Assembly (NCBI RefSeq): GCF_001187915.1
Contig: NZ_LGIU01000049.1
Span: 1-64,000, forward strand
Direction of reading: 5' to 3'
DNA from: Arthrobacter sp. RIT-PI-e
GTDB taxonomy: Bacteria; Actinomycetota; Actinomycetes; Actinomycetales; Micrococcaceae
Length of the DNA: 64,000 nt
The first letter of the stretch is position 1. Every line of letters begins with the position of its first letter. Position numbers and translations under genes: made by a program. Below are positions 1 through 8,037 of this stretch, piece after piece. The notes below the pieces were generated by a model. The model ran no database searches and was not told where the DNA came from. It saw nothing but the letters and a program-made list of their open reading frames with translations.

Positions 1-1475
1 GCCGTCCACGGTTCGGCCTCGTCACCCGACTTCGCCTCCCACGCCACGAGCACCTCGCCGTCGGCGCCCCGGAGTTCGATCACGACTCCGGGGGACCACG
101 GGAGGGTCCCGGTGACCCGCCACACCTCGCCGGGAACAGGATGCCCGGTCTCCTCGTGCTCGACCCTCCCATCCGCACCTCGGACGAGCACGTGCGCGAA
201 GGACCGCGGCGAGGTGACGGCGAAATCCGCGGTGATGACGTCGCCGGACCGGTCCACGTGGACGGCTGCCCTCGGCGTGGCCTGATGAACGACCCCGATT
301 CCCGGGATCGGATACCAGTACTGGCTGAAGTACTTGGTCTCGCCCGGTGCCAACCAGGAGAAGTCGGGCTGGTTGTCGGTGTAGACACCGGCCATCAGTT
401 CCACGTATGGCCCGTCGTCGTCGGTCAGGTGGGAATCCCACGCGTGTCCGAACGGCGCATCGCCCCACGTCCACTGCTTCTTGCCGGGGGCGATCCTGTG
501 ATCGGCCCAGTGGACGAAGCCGGCCGACGCCGCGTGGTCGTATCCACCGAAGAAATCGTCTTCGGTGTCCACCACCATGTAGGAGGTCGGGACGGGGATG
601 TTGCGGTAGAAGTCAATGCGGTCGGACCCGGGCTGCTCAGCTGCCCGGGATGCGTAGTCCACCCCGTAGTACGGTCGATCGGCCGCCGGGAAGGTCGTGA
701 TGGCACGGCGGGCGCGATCGGCCACGTACCGCACGTCCTCCGGGAAGAACGACTGGTAGTCGTCGTGGACCCGGACGGCGGCGTTCGCCCACCAGAGGAA
801 GGTCTGACGATCAGCTGTTCGGTTGTGGAGCCGCACGTCGACCTGCACCACCGAGGTCTCGGGATGGATACGCACCCCGTGTGTGCCCTGCATGCGGGCG
901 AAGGGGTCGAGGTCGCTGCACCACACCACGACGCTGCCGTCGGCGCTCTCCTCGATGAGCGTCTCGACGGGGATGAACGTGGCCGGGCGATGATGCTGTG
1001 GCCAGTTGAACTCGACCCCCCCGCTGATCCAGGGACCCGCGAGCCCCACGAGAGCGGGCTTCAGCACGTTGTTGCGGTAGAAGAAGTCGTATCCCGTGGT
1101 CTTGTCGTGACCGATGTGGATGCGCCCGCCCAGCTCGGGCAGGATCACCAGCCTGATGAAACGATTCTCCAGATGGATGGCCTCCCATGCGCGCGGTTCC
1201 GGCTCCGACGCGATGCGCTCGTAGAAGGGCAACGGGTACACGCGACCGCTCGACCCCTGGTACACGCGCTGGTCGAGATACATGGGGTAGGTCGACGGTT
1301 CGGCAGGCGCGTAGGTGTCGATGACGATGCGCTCGCTCCAGGCGACGGCGTGACCGGCGTCGAGCCGGGCCCGCAGATGCGCGGGAGCATCCGGTAGCTC
1401 GATGCGTCGGTCAGCCGTGGTCGTCACGCGGTCCGATCCGTTGCCGGGCGGGGTTCGAGGAGGGAGCAGCGTCAT
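1..1475 (-). CDS. DUF5107 domain protein, 3' end cut by window edge
   Basis: The reading frame is open without a stop from the ATG at 1475 to the left edge (491 complete codons), so the C-terminus lies outside the window. The ATG overlaps the stop of the upstream beta-galactosidase gene (ATGA at 1472-1475), which points to translational coupling in one operon. From about residue 100 the protein carries the signature of DUF5107: LPELGGRIHIGHDKTTGYDF, then GPWISGGVEFNWPQHH. This domain is predicted to have a galactose-mutarotase-like beta-sandwich and is often followed by TPR repeats in proteins of about 1000 residues; any repeats would lie beyond the edge. No signal peptide is visible, so a cytoplasmic role is likely. 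The pairing with a GH35 enzyme suggests work on galactosides or related oligosaccharides, which is inference only. Confidence 0.85.
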   Translation of the reverse strand, partial: MTLLPPRTPPGNGSDRVTTTADRRIELPDAPAHLRARLDAGHAVAWSERIVIDTYAPAEPSTYPMYLDQRVYQGSSGRVYPLPFYERIASEPEPRAWEAIHLENRFIRLVILPELGGRIHIGHDKTTGYDFFYRNNVLKPALVGLAGPWISGGVEFNWPQHHRPATFIPVETLIEESADGSVVVWCSDLDPFARMQGTHGVRIHPETSVVQVDVRLHNRTADRQTFLWWANAAVRVHDDYQSFFPEDVRYVADRARRAITTFPAADRPYYGVDYASRAAEQPGSDRIDFYRNIPVPTSYMVVDTEDDFFGGYDHAASAGFVHWADHRIAPGKKQWTWGDAPFGHAWDSHLTDDDGPYVELMAGVYTDNQPDFSWLAPGETKYFSQYWYPIPGIGVVHQATPRAAVHVDRSGDVITADFAVTSPRSFAHVLVRGADGRVEHEETGHPVPGEVWRVTGTLPWSPGVVIELRGADGEVLVAWEAKSGDEAEPWT

Positions 1476-3805
1476 GACGAGACGGTGACTGTACGGGTGC
1501 GGGTGAGACGGACCTCGTGGATGCGCACCTCCGGTCGTTCGAGGTGTGGGCGCACCGCAGGGTCGACGAAGACCCCGGTGTCAGGGTCGAAGGGGAAGAT
1601 CTGCAGGCGGACGCGTGTCTGCCCGGTCGATCGGGGCGGGAGGGCGATGTCCCACTCCCGGCCGTACCAGAACTGATCGGAGACCAGGGACCCCTCGATC
1701 TCCGCCCGCGCGACGTCACCGGTCCACCGGACGGACAGGAGGACGTGCTCGTCGTCGGCCTCCGATCTCGGCACCACGACCTCCATGATCGCCGCTCCGG
1801 TGAACTCCTCGTCCTTCGGAGCGGACAGCCGTCCGGCCGATCCGCCCGTCCGGCGCGGGACGGCTCCCGCGGGTTCCCTCACGGTACTCACCGGGAGGTC
1901 GATGCCCGGCTCCTCCGGGCCGGTGACGACGTAGCTCTCGAAGACCGACGCACCACGCTCGGCACGGGTGAGCTCTCCGTGGTGCGGCAGCGGGGGGTAG
2001 GTGTGCAGCAGTTGCCCGGGTCTGCCCGTGAGCAGGCGGAGGTGGCCGCGGTCGAACAGGAGTCCCTCGTCCCAGACGGCGAGCGTGTCCACGCCTCCGA
2101 CCTCCCCGCGCCACAGGCGACTCGCCGTGTACGCGTCGAGGACCACGAGCGTGGTGTCCCCGATCACCACCGCGCAGCTAAGACCGGGGGGTTCCTCGAC
2201 GGTGATCAGCGTCCGCCCACCCTCGGAGGAGAGGATCCGCGCGCCCTCGATCCGGTCGGGTGCGACCCCCTCGAGCAGGAACTCCACGGGGACACCCGGA
2301 ATCGCCGCGAACATCACGGTGTGCCCCTGCGCGGAGTGCAGTTCGGTGACGGGCTGCACGGTGGCGCTCACCGATGCCAGCGAGCCGAAGGGCCGGCGGA
2401 CGGGCCAGACGAAATACGCGCTCCGGTCCAGGACGAACGGCGTGCTCGGAAGGGTGACGTCACCGTCCGCCAGCTCCACGCGCAGTTGCACACCGGCGAG
2501 ATCCGGCAGGGGGGCGGCGGCCGGCTGATGGTTGTTCACGAAGACGTACCCGCCCTCCCGGTTCCCGCGGAAGGACCACCGGGGCGCACCTTCCTGCAGG
2601 GGTGCGATCACAGTGGACGACGCGAGCAGCGAGCGCCCGTACTGCTGCACGAACAGGTGTTGCCGACGCAGCAGGTGGTAGTGCTCGCGAAGTTGTCCGT
2701 GCGCCCCGATCGGCGCGTAGAAATCGTAGTCCCGCACCGGCATGTCGTTCGGGTAGTCGGTGGCGTGCGATTCCTGCGTGGTCGTCTCCTCCCCGCTGAC
2801 GTGTGTTCCGCCGTGGTAGAGGTAATAGCCCTGCCAGGCCGAACCGCTGCCCAGCTTGACGAGGGCGAGCGACGCGACGTCGTCGGGGGTGACGATCGGG
2901 CGGCGGTGATAGGCGATGGCCATCCCGCCGCCCAGCTCGCAGGTCACCCAGGGAAACCGCTCGTCCTGATCACGGTGCACCAGTTCGGAGGTGCGGACAT
3001 CGGCCCCGACCGTCAGATCATCCCTGACCCCCGAGAACTCGAAGTGCGTGTGCGCGAAACTCGGCCACCGGACATCGGACTCCTCCCAGAAGGCGTCCGA
3101 GTACCCGGCGTAGATGGGTACCAGGTCCGGCGGAAGGAGCGCGCCTCCCCACCCGGTGGCCGTCCACAACGGAGCGACGATGCCCGCCGACTCCGCACTG
3201 GAGCGGAGCCAGGCGAGGTGATCGGGCTGGTCGTACAGCTCGTTGTCCACCTGGACGCCGATGATCGGGTTCTGCGGCATCCCCTCCGTACGGCAGAACT
3301 GCACGACCTGTTCTGCGACGGCGGAGTACCAGCGCGCCACGACGGCCTGGTACCGGGGGTCGTTCGAGCGCAGCGGGATGCCCGAGTGCTGCAGCCAGTC
3401 CGGGAAACCTCCGTTGCGTGTCTCGCCGTGCGCCCACGGCCCTATGCGCAGCATCACGAAGAGTCCATGGGCCCGCGCGAGTTCCAGGAAACGGCGGATG
3501 TCGCGGTCACCGTCCCAGCGGAGAGCCCCCTGCCGTTCCTCGTGCACGATCCACAGCAGGTACGTGGCGACGACGGTGATGCCACCCGCCTTCATCTTCA
3601 GCAGTTCTGTCTCCCAGCGCTCCGCCGAATCCCTGCTGAAGTGGTACTCCCCCATGACGGGGAACCAGGGCTCCCCGTCGAGGGTCACGTACCGATCGGT
3701 AAGTGATATGCCTCCGGGGTGACCGGCCGGGTCGCCCAGGCGGGCTTCGGCCGCCGGACGGTGATCGGGTGACGGGATCTCGGTAGCGGTCAGGGAGTGG
3801 ATCAT
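1472..3805 (-). CDS. GH35-family beta-galactosidase
   Basis: This 777-residue protein resembles glycoside hydrolase family 35, retaining enzymes that release terminal beta-galactose. The TIM-barrel part spans about residues 35-380. The likely acid/base is Glu179 in QVDNELYD and the likely nucleophile Glu280 in VTCELGGGM, about 100 residues apart as usual in the family. YLLWIVHE and GPWAHGETRNGG match conserved GH35 barrel segments. A beta-rich C-terminal part follows. There is no signal peptide, so the enzyme probably acts in the cytoplasm on imported oligosaccharides. I chose the ATG at 3805 because the barrel begins soon after; an in-frame ATG at 3946 would add 47 residues that look like non-coding translation. 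It is the first gene of an operon with the DUF5107 gene. Substrate specificity cannot be read from sequence. Confidence 0.88.
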   Translation of the reverse strand: MIHSLTATEIPSPDHRPAAEARLGDPAGHPGGISLTDRYVTLDGEPWFPVMGEYHFSRDSAERWETELLKMKAGGITVVATYLLWIVHEERQGALRWDGDRDIRRFLELARAHGLFVMLRIGPWAHGETRNGGFPDWLQHSGIPLRSNDPRYQAVVARWYSAVAEQVVQFCRTEGMPQNPIIGVQVDNELYDQPDHLAWLRSSAESAGIVAPLWTATGWGGALLPPDLVPIYAGYSDAFWEESDVRWPSFAHTHFEFSGVRDDLTVGADVRTSELVHRDQDERFPWVTCELGGGMAIAYHRRPIVTPDDVASLALVKLGSGSAWQGYYLYHGGTHVSGEETTTQESHATDYPNDMPVRDYDFYAPIGAHGQLREHYHLLRRQHLFVQQYGRSLLASSTVIAPLQEGAPRWSFRGNREGGYVFVNNHQPAAAPLPDLAGVQLRVELADGDVTLPSTPFVLDRSAYFVWPVRRPFGSLASVSATVQPVTELHSAQGHTVMFAAIPGVPVEFLLEGVAPDRIEGARILSSEGGRTLITVEEPPGLSCAVVIGDTTLVVLDAYTASRLWRGEVGGVDTLAVWDEGLLFDRGHLRLLTGRPGQLLHTYPPLPHHGELTRAERGASVFESYVVTGPEEPGIDLPVSTVREPAGAVPRRTGGSAGRLSAPKDEEFTGAAIMEVVVPRSEADDEHVLLSVRWTGDVARAEIEGSLVSDQFWYGREWDIALPPRSTGQTRVRLQIFPFDPDTGVFVDPAVRPHLERPEVRIHEVRLTRTRTVTVSS

Positions 3806-4117
3806 GGAGGCGGTCCTGGGTCTCTCGGGTCGATGCCGGCCGGTCTTGGGACAGAACTCCAGCCTAGGGAGGACCATGAGCACTCCACCATGGACGGGTG
3901 GTCTGTCCACCTGGATGATCCACCGATGCAGTGATGGGTGCGGCATGGTGTCGGGAGCGTCCGCCCCGGTCCGTGACTCCCGTGAGGTCCGTTCCGCCGG
4001 CGCCGCGTCCGACGAGGGACCGAGAAGGAACTACCGCCACCGTTCCGGGCGTCCTCGGGCAGAGATGACGTCCGCGGCTGCCGATACGATGAGATCCGTC
4101 GTGGGAAGGTAGGGCAC
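3806..4117. other. Divergent intergenic region, GH35 / RelA-SpoT-like
   Basis: About 310 bases separate the minus-strand GH35 gene from the plus-strand alarmone synthetase gene, so both promoters should lie here. A GGAAGG ribosome binding site precedes the ATG at 4118. Short open frames exist on both strands but show no family signature. I see no convincing operator palindrome. Confidence 0.5.
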
Positions 4118-5254
4118 ATGGGTGCATGGGAGAACTTGGACGAGAGGCTGCGCCCCGCCGTCGAGGCGAACGTACGCGAGTACGAGCGTGTGCGGCCGGT
4201 GTTGGATCGCGTCACCACGGCCATGCGGAACAGCATCGAGGCGGTGTTCAGCGGCACCGACGAGCTGGATCCCCTCTTCGTCACCTCGCGGACCAAGACC
4301 GTCGAGTCCTTCCGCGACAAGGCCTCCCGCACCCTGCCCTCCCCCGAGGAGGGCGCACCGCCCGTGCTGGTGTTCCCCGAACCCATGCGCAACCTCACCG
4401 ACCTGGTGGGGGTGCGGGTGATCACCACGCTGCCGCACGAGGTGGATCTGGCGGCCAACCTGCTCAAGCGTCAGCGCCAGGAGTTCGACTGCCGGGGTGA
4501 CCGGGAGAAGGACATCGGGTCCATCGAATCCGGGACCTACGGGTACTCCAGCCGGCACCTGATCATGCGGACCATCCACAACGACGTGGTGCGCGCTTTC
4601 CAGCAGGTGGTGGACCCGGCCTCCAGGGCCGCGGGGAGCTATCTCTTCGAGGTGCAGATCCGCACCGTCCTGGCCCACGCGTGGTCCGAGATCGAGCACG
4701 ACATCCGCTTCAAGGCCGCGAACCCGAAGGCCTGGAGCCCCTACTTCGACCGCCAGTTCACCGGTACCGCGGCCATGCTGGAGACCGTGGAGACCACCTT
4801 CGCCGAACTGCACGAGCGGTACGAGACCGTGACGGGCTTCTGGGACGAGGACGGCGAGGGAAGTGCACCGCTGACCCCGAACCGCATCCGCGACATCTGG
4901 CAGACGCTGCTCCCCCACGTGGACCGGAAGTCCGACGACAACTGGGGGTGGGCCGCCGAACTCCTCGCGGCCCATGGGCTGCGCACCACGATCGAACTCG
5001 TATCGCTGCTGCAGGCGGACACCATCACCACCGTCCGCAAGGCCCTGGACCACCGGTACTCCCCGGGGCCCGACCGGCTCCTGGACGACATGCTGCTGTG
5101 GCACTTCGGCGAGCGCCACATCGATCTCACCGCCGAGCCGCGGGACGCGGACAGCACGCCGCGGCGGGACAGCCTGCAACGCCGTCGCGGTCAGATGGAG
5201 AGCTACCGCTCGCTGCACCCCGACGCGGGCCGGGAGGCCCGGAGCCGCAGCTGA
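4118..5254 (+). CDS. RelA/SpoT-domain (p)ppGpp synthetase-like protein
   Basis: This 378-residue protein contains a RelA/SpoT nucleotidyltransferase domain (about residues 70-200), the fold that moves pyrophosphate from ATP to the 3'-OH of GTP or GDP. Key segments are present: Asp95 in LTDLVGVRVI, GYSSRHLIM, and Glu178 in FEVQIRTVLAHAWSEIEHD. These match the magnesium-binding Asp and catalytic Glu of known synthetases. There is no HD hydrolase domain and no TGS/ACT regulatory region, so it is a stand-alone small alarmone synthetase type. It has an extra C-terminal region of about 150 residues that I do not recognise. It could be a housekeeping alarmone enzyme or a toxin-type (toxSAS) protein; no small antitoxin gene is adjacent. 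Its 3' end overlaps the convergent carboxyltransferase gene by 52 bases. Confidence 0.85.
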   Translation: MGAWENLDERLRPAVEANVREYERVRPVLDRVTTAMRNSIEAVFSGTDELDPLFVTSRTKTVESFRDKASRTLPSPEEGAPPVLVFPEPMRNLTDLVGVRVITTLPHEVDLAANLLKRQRQEFDCRGDREKDIGSIESGTYGYSSRHLIMRTIHNDVVRAFQQVVDPASRAAGSYLFEVQIRTVLAHAWSEIEHDIRFKAANPKAWSPYFDRQFTGTAAMLETVETTFAELHERYETVTGFWDEDGEGSAPLTPNRIRDIWQTLLPHVDRKSDDNWGWAAELLAAHGLRTTIELVSLLQADTITTVRKALDHRYSPGPDRLLDDMLLWHFGERHIDLTAEPRDADSTPRRDSLQRRRGQMESYRSLHPDAGREARSRS

Positions 5255-6762
5255 CCGAGCGCCGCCCGGTACTTCCGCGAGCGGCGGGCGGAGCGGCCGT
5301 CCGCCGGGAGCTCCCGGACCCGTGCGAGCTCGTATTCGACGGCGGCGGCCATGCGCTCGCAGAAGGCACGGTTCTCCTCCGCGGCGTCGGGGCGCTCGTC
5401 CACCACGTGGTCCACGACGCCGCGGGCCACGAGCGTGGCGATCTTGACGTCCTGGGCCTCGGCCATCTCGGCGGCACGGTCCACCGTGCGGTGCACGATC
5501 GCGCTGGCGCCCTCCGGGGGCAGCGGCGAGAGCCAGGCGTGCTCGGCGGCGATGGTGCTGTCCGCGGGCAGGAGCGCGAGCGCCCCACCGCCGGCTCCCT
5601 GGCCGAGGAGCACGGAGACGGAGGGAGAGGCCAGCCCGATGAGGTCGTAGAGGGACCGCGCGATCTCCCCGGCCAGCCCACCCTCCTCGGCCTCCTTCGA
5701 GAGGTCCGCTCCCGCTGTGTCGATCACGGTGAGCAGCGGCAGCCCGAGCTCCTCAGCGAGCTTCATGCCGCGGCGGGCCTCCCGGAGCGACGCCGGTCCC
5801 ATGCCCGCCTCCTGTGGCCGGCGGGGGCGCTGATGCCCGAGCACGATGCACGGCTGCTCGCCGAAGCGCGCGAGCGCCAGCAGCACACCCGGATCCCTCT
5901 CGCCCTGCCCCGTGCCGTTGAGGGGCAGCACGTCACGGGCACCGTGGGCGAGGAGGCGCCGGAGATCGGGACGCCGGAGATCCCGGGAGATGAGGATGGA
6001 TTCCCAGGCCGTGTGGATCCCGGGCTGTACGGAGACGGTCGACGGCGCCACGGGGCGTCCGGCGGGTCCGGCGAGGAGTACGGAGAGCGCACGGTCCACG
6101 ATCCCCGCGAGGTCCTCGGGCGGCACGACGGCATCGATCAGCCCCGTCTCGAACAGGTGCTCCGCCGTCTGGACGTCCGCAGGGAACTCACGGCCGTAGA
6201 GCGCCTCGTACACGCGCGGACCGAGGAAGCCCAGCAGCGCCTGCGGCTCGGCGACGGTGACATGGCCGAGCGACCCCCAGGACGCCATCACGCCGCCCGT
6301 GGTGGGGTGCCGCAGGTACACGAGATAGGGCAGCCCCGCCTCCCGGTGCGCACGCACGGCACCGGTGATGTCCACCATGGACAGGAAGGCGGGCGTGCCC
6401 TCCTGCATGCGGGTGCCACCGGAGGCGGGGCCGGCCAGCAGGGGCAGCCGCTCCTCGGTGGCCCGCAGCACGGCTGCGGTGATGCGATCGGCGGCCGCAC
6501 CACCGATCGACCCGGCGAGGAAGGTGAACTCGGAGACGATCACCGCGACCCGCCGGCCTCTGATCAGCCCCGACCCGGTGAGCACGGACTCGTCCTCACC
6601 GCTCCTCTCCCGTGCACGCCGCAGCTCCTCGGCGTAGGCCTCGGCGACGTCCGGTCCCGGGGATGGCACCGGGGAATCCCACGAGGTGAAGGAGCCCGTA
6701 TCGAGCACGACGTCGATGAGCCCGCGGGCGGTCAGGCGCGGGGTGCGACCCTCCGCACTCAT
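5203..6762 (-). CDS. Fused AccD-AccA type carboxyltransferase
   Basis: The 519-residue protein joins two crotonase-fold halves. The N-terminal half has the AccD signature (GPASGGTRMQEGTPAF, HPTTGGVMASWGSLG, then FLGPRVYEALYG). The C-terminal half has the AccA signature (IVLGHQRP, MKLAEELGLPLLTVIDTAGA, GQGAGGGALAL). Such proteins move a carboxyl group between biotin and acyl-CoA. The four-cysteine zinc ribbon usual at the AccD N-terminus is absent. No biotin carboxylase or biotin carrier is next to it. The start is the ATG at 6762, overlapping the stop of the CoA-transferase gene (ATGA), which replaces a longer frame with a junk N-terminus. Its operon mates are a MatC-like carrier and a CoA-transferase, so it may decarboxylate malonyl-CoA, as MdcD/MdcE do on malonyl-ACP, rather than make it. 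Biosynthetic acetyl-CoA carboxylase remains possible. Confidence 0.85.
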   Translation of the reverse strand: MSAEGRTPRLTARGLIDVVLDTGSFTSWDSPVPSPGPDVAEAYAEELRRARERSGEDESVLTGSGLIRGRRVAVIVSEFTFLAGSIGGAAADRITAAVLRATEERLPLLAGPASGGTRMQEGTPAFLSMVDITGAVRAHREAGLPYLVYLRHPTTGGVMASWGSLGHVTVAEPQALLGFLGPRVYEALYGREFPADVQTAEHLFETGLIDAVVPPEDLAGIVDRALSVLLAGPAGRPVAPSTVSVQPGIHTAWESILISRDLRRPDLRRLLAHGARDVLPLNGTGQGERDPGVLLALARFGEQPCIVLGHQRPRRPQEAGMGPASLREARRGMKLAEELGLPLLTVIDTAGADLSKEAEEGGLAGEIARSLYDLIGLASPSVSVLLGQGAGGGALALLPADSTIAAEHAWLSPLPPEGASAIVHRTVDRAAEMAEAQDVKIATLVARGVVDHVVDERPDAAEENRAFCERMAAAVEYELARVRELPADGRSARRSRKYRAALGQLRLRASRPASGCSER

Positions 6763-7988
6763 CCGCGCCCGTCCCCCGACGGCGTCTCCGCCAGCCAGGC
6801 GCGGATCGCGTCGCCGTCGCCGTCGAGCAGCGGCGGTGCCGTGTGGTCGGTGGGCGTGGTCTCGCCGGCGTCGTCGAAGAACCGCAGGGGTGGACCGGGC
6901 AGCTCGATCCTCCCGAGGACGGGGTGGTCCACGGGGAGGAGCAGGCCCTGGGAGTGCACCTGGTCCCACGCGTACACCTCGTCCAGGGTGCGGACCTTGC
7001 CGGCGGGGATCCCGGCCCCGTCGAGCTTGGCGAGCAGCGGCCCGGCCTCGTAGGCGGAGAAGGCGTCCTCGATCACGCCGATGAGCGCCTCGCGGTGCTG
7101 CACGCGGTCCGCGTTGGTGGCGAACCCGGGCCCGGCATCGATGCCGAACGCCGCGGTGAAGGTGGCCCAGAGCTTCTCGCTGCCCACGCTGATCTGTACC
7201 TTGCCGCCGCGGCAGGTGAACAGGCCGTACGGGGCGATCGAGGGGTGGTGGTTCCCCTGTGCCCGCGGTACCTGCCCGGCCACCGTGGCACGTGTGCCCT
7301 CGAAGGCATGGACGCCGATCACCGAGGCGAGCAGGGAGGTGCGGACCACCTGTCCCTTACCGGTCCGCTCCCGCTCCAGGAGTGCGGCGACGGCACCGTA
7401 CGCCCCGTACATGCCCGAGAGGAGATCGGCGATGGGCACACCCACGCGCTGCGGGTTGTCGGCGTCGGGCCCGGTGAGGGACATGAGGCCTGCCTCGCCC
7501 TGGACGATCTGGTCGTAGCCGCTGCGCTTCGCCTCCGGGCCGTCGTGGCCGAAGCCGGTGATGGACAGGATCACCAGTCCCGGGTTCAGCGCGTGCATGG
7601 CCTCGGTGGAGAACCCGAGCCGGTCCAGCACGCCGGGGCGGAAGTTCTCCACCACCACGTCGGCCCGCCGCAGGAGTTCGGTGAGGACACCCCTTCCGTC
7701 GTCGCTCTTGAGGTCCAGGGCGATGGACTCCTTGTTCCGGTTGCAGGACAGGAAGTAGGTGGCCTGCCGGTCGTCCTCCGGGCCCACGAAGGGCGGGCCC
7801 CAGCCGCGGGTGTCGTCCCCCGTACCGGGGGTCTCCACCTTGATGACGCGCGCACCGAGGTCGCCGAGCATCATGCCGGCATGCGGGCCGGCCAGTGCCC
7901 GGCTGAGATCGACCACGAGCCGTCCGGCCAGGGGACCACCACCGCCCTCGGTACTCGGGCTGACGGGTTCGGTTGTCTCGGTGCTCAT
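6759..7988 (-). CDS. CaiB/BaiF family III CoA-transferase
   Basis: This 409-residue protein matches family III acyl-CoA transferases, which exchange CoA between carboxylic acids through a covalent aspartyl intermediate. The likely catalytic Asp159 lies in KRSGYDQIVQGEAG. Other family segments are VVDLSRALAGPHAGMMLGDL near residue 25, CNRNKESIALDL near residue 82 and VENFRPGVLDRLG near residue 113. The ATG at 7988 has a GGAAGGA ribosome binding site; upstream in-frame codons give an arginine/serine-rich shadow sequence. It overlaps the carboxyltransferase gene by four bases and sits 49 bases after the carrier gene. In this setting it could load CoA onto malonate or another imported diacid from a CoA donor. 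The substrate pair is not readable from sequence. Confidence 0.88.
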   Translation of the reverse strand: MSTETTEPVSPSTEGGGGPLAGRLVVDLSRALAGPHAGMMLGDLGARVIKVETPGTGDDTRGWGPPFVGPEDDRQATYFLSCNRNKESIALDLKSDDGRGVLTELLRRADVVVENFRPGVLDRLGFSTEAMHALNPGLVILSITGFGHDGPEAKRSGYDQIVQGEAGLMSLTGPDADNPQRVGVPIADLLSGMYGAYGAVAALLERERTGKGQVVRTSLLASVIGVHAFEGTRATVAGQVPRAQGNHHPSIAPYGLFTCRGGKVQISVGSEKLWATFTAAFGIDAGPGFATNADRVQHREALIGVIEDAFSAYEAGPLLAKLDGAGIPAGKVRTLDEVYAWDQVHSQGLLLPVDHPVLGRIELPGPPLRFFDDAGETTPTDHTAPPLLDGDGDAIRAWLAETPSGDGRG

Positions 7989-8037
7989 GGTTCCTTCCGG
8001 TCGGTGGTACGGGTCGATCGGCTGATCGGTGGAGGTT

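Noticed and set aside
141-1397. 418-residue plus-strand open frame
   Set aside because: It is antisense to the DUF5107 gene, whose signatures are clear; the plus frame has a Val/Gly/Arg/His-rich composition typical of high-GC shadow translation.
1517-3706. 729-residue plus-strand open frame
   Set aside because: Antisense shadow of the GH35 gene, with no domain signature.
4681-7053. 790-residue plus-strand open frame
   Set aside because: It covers parts of two real genes out of frame or antisense; His/Arg/Gly-rich, no motif.
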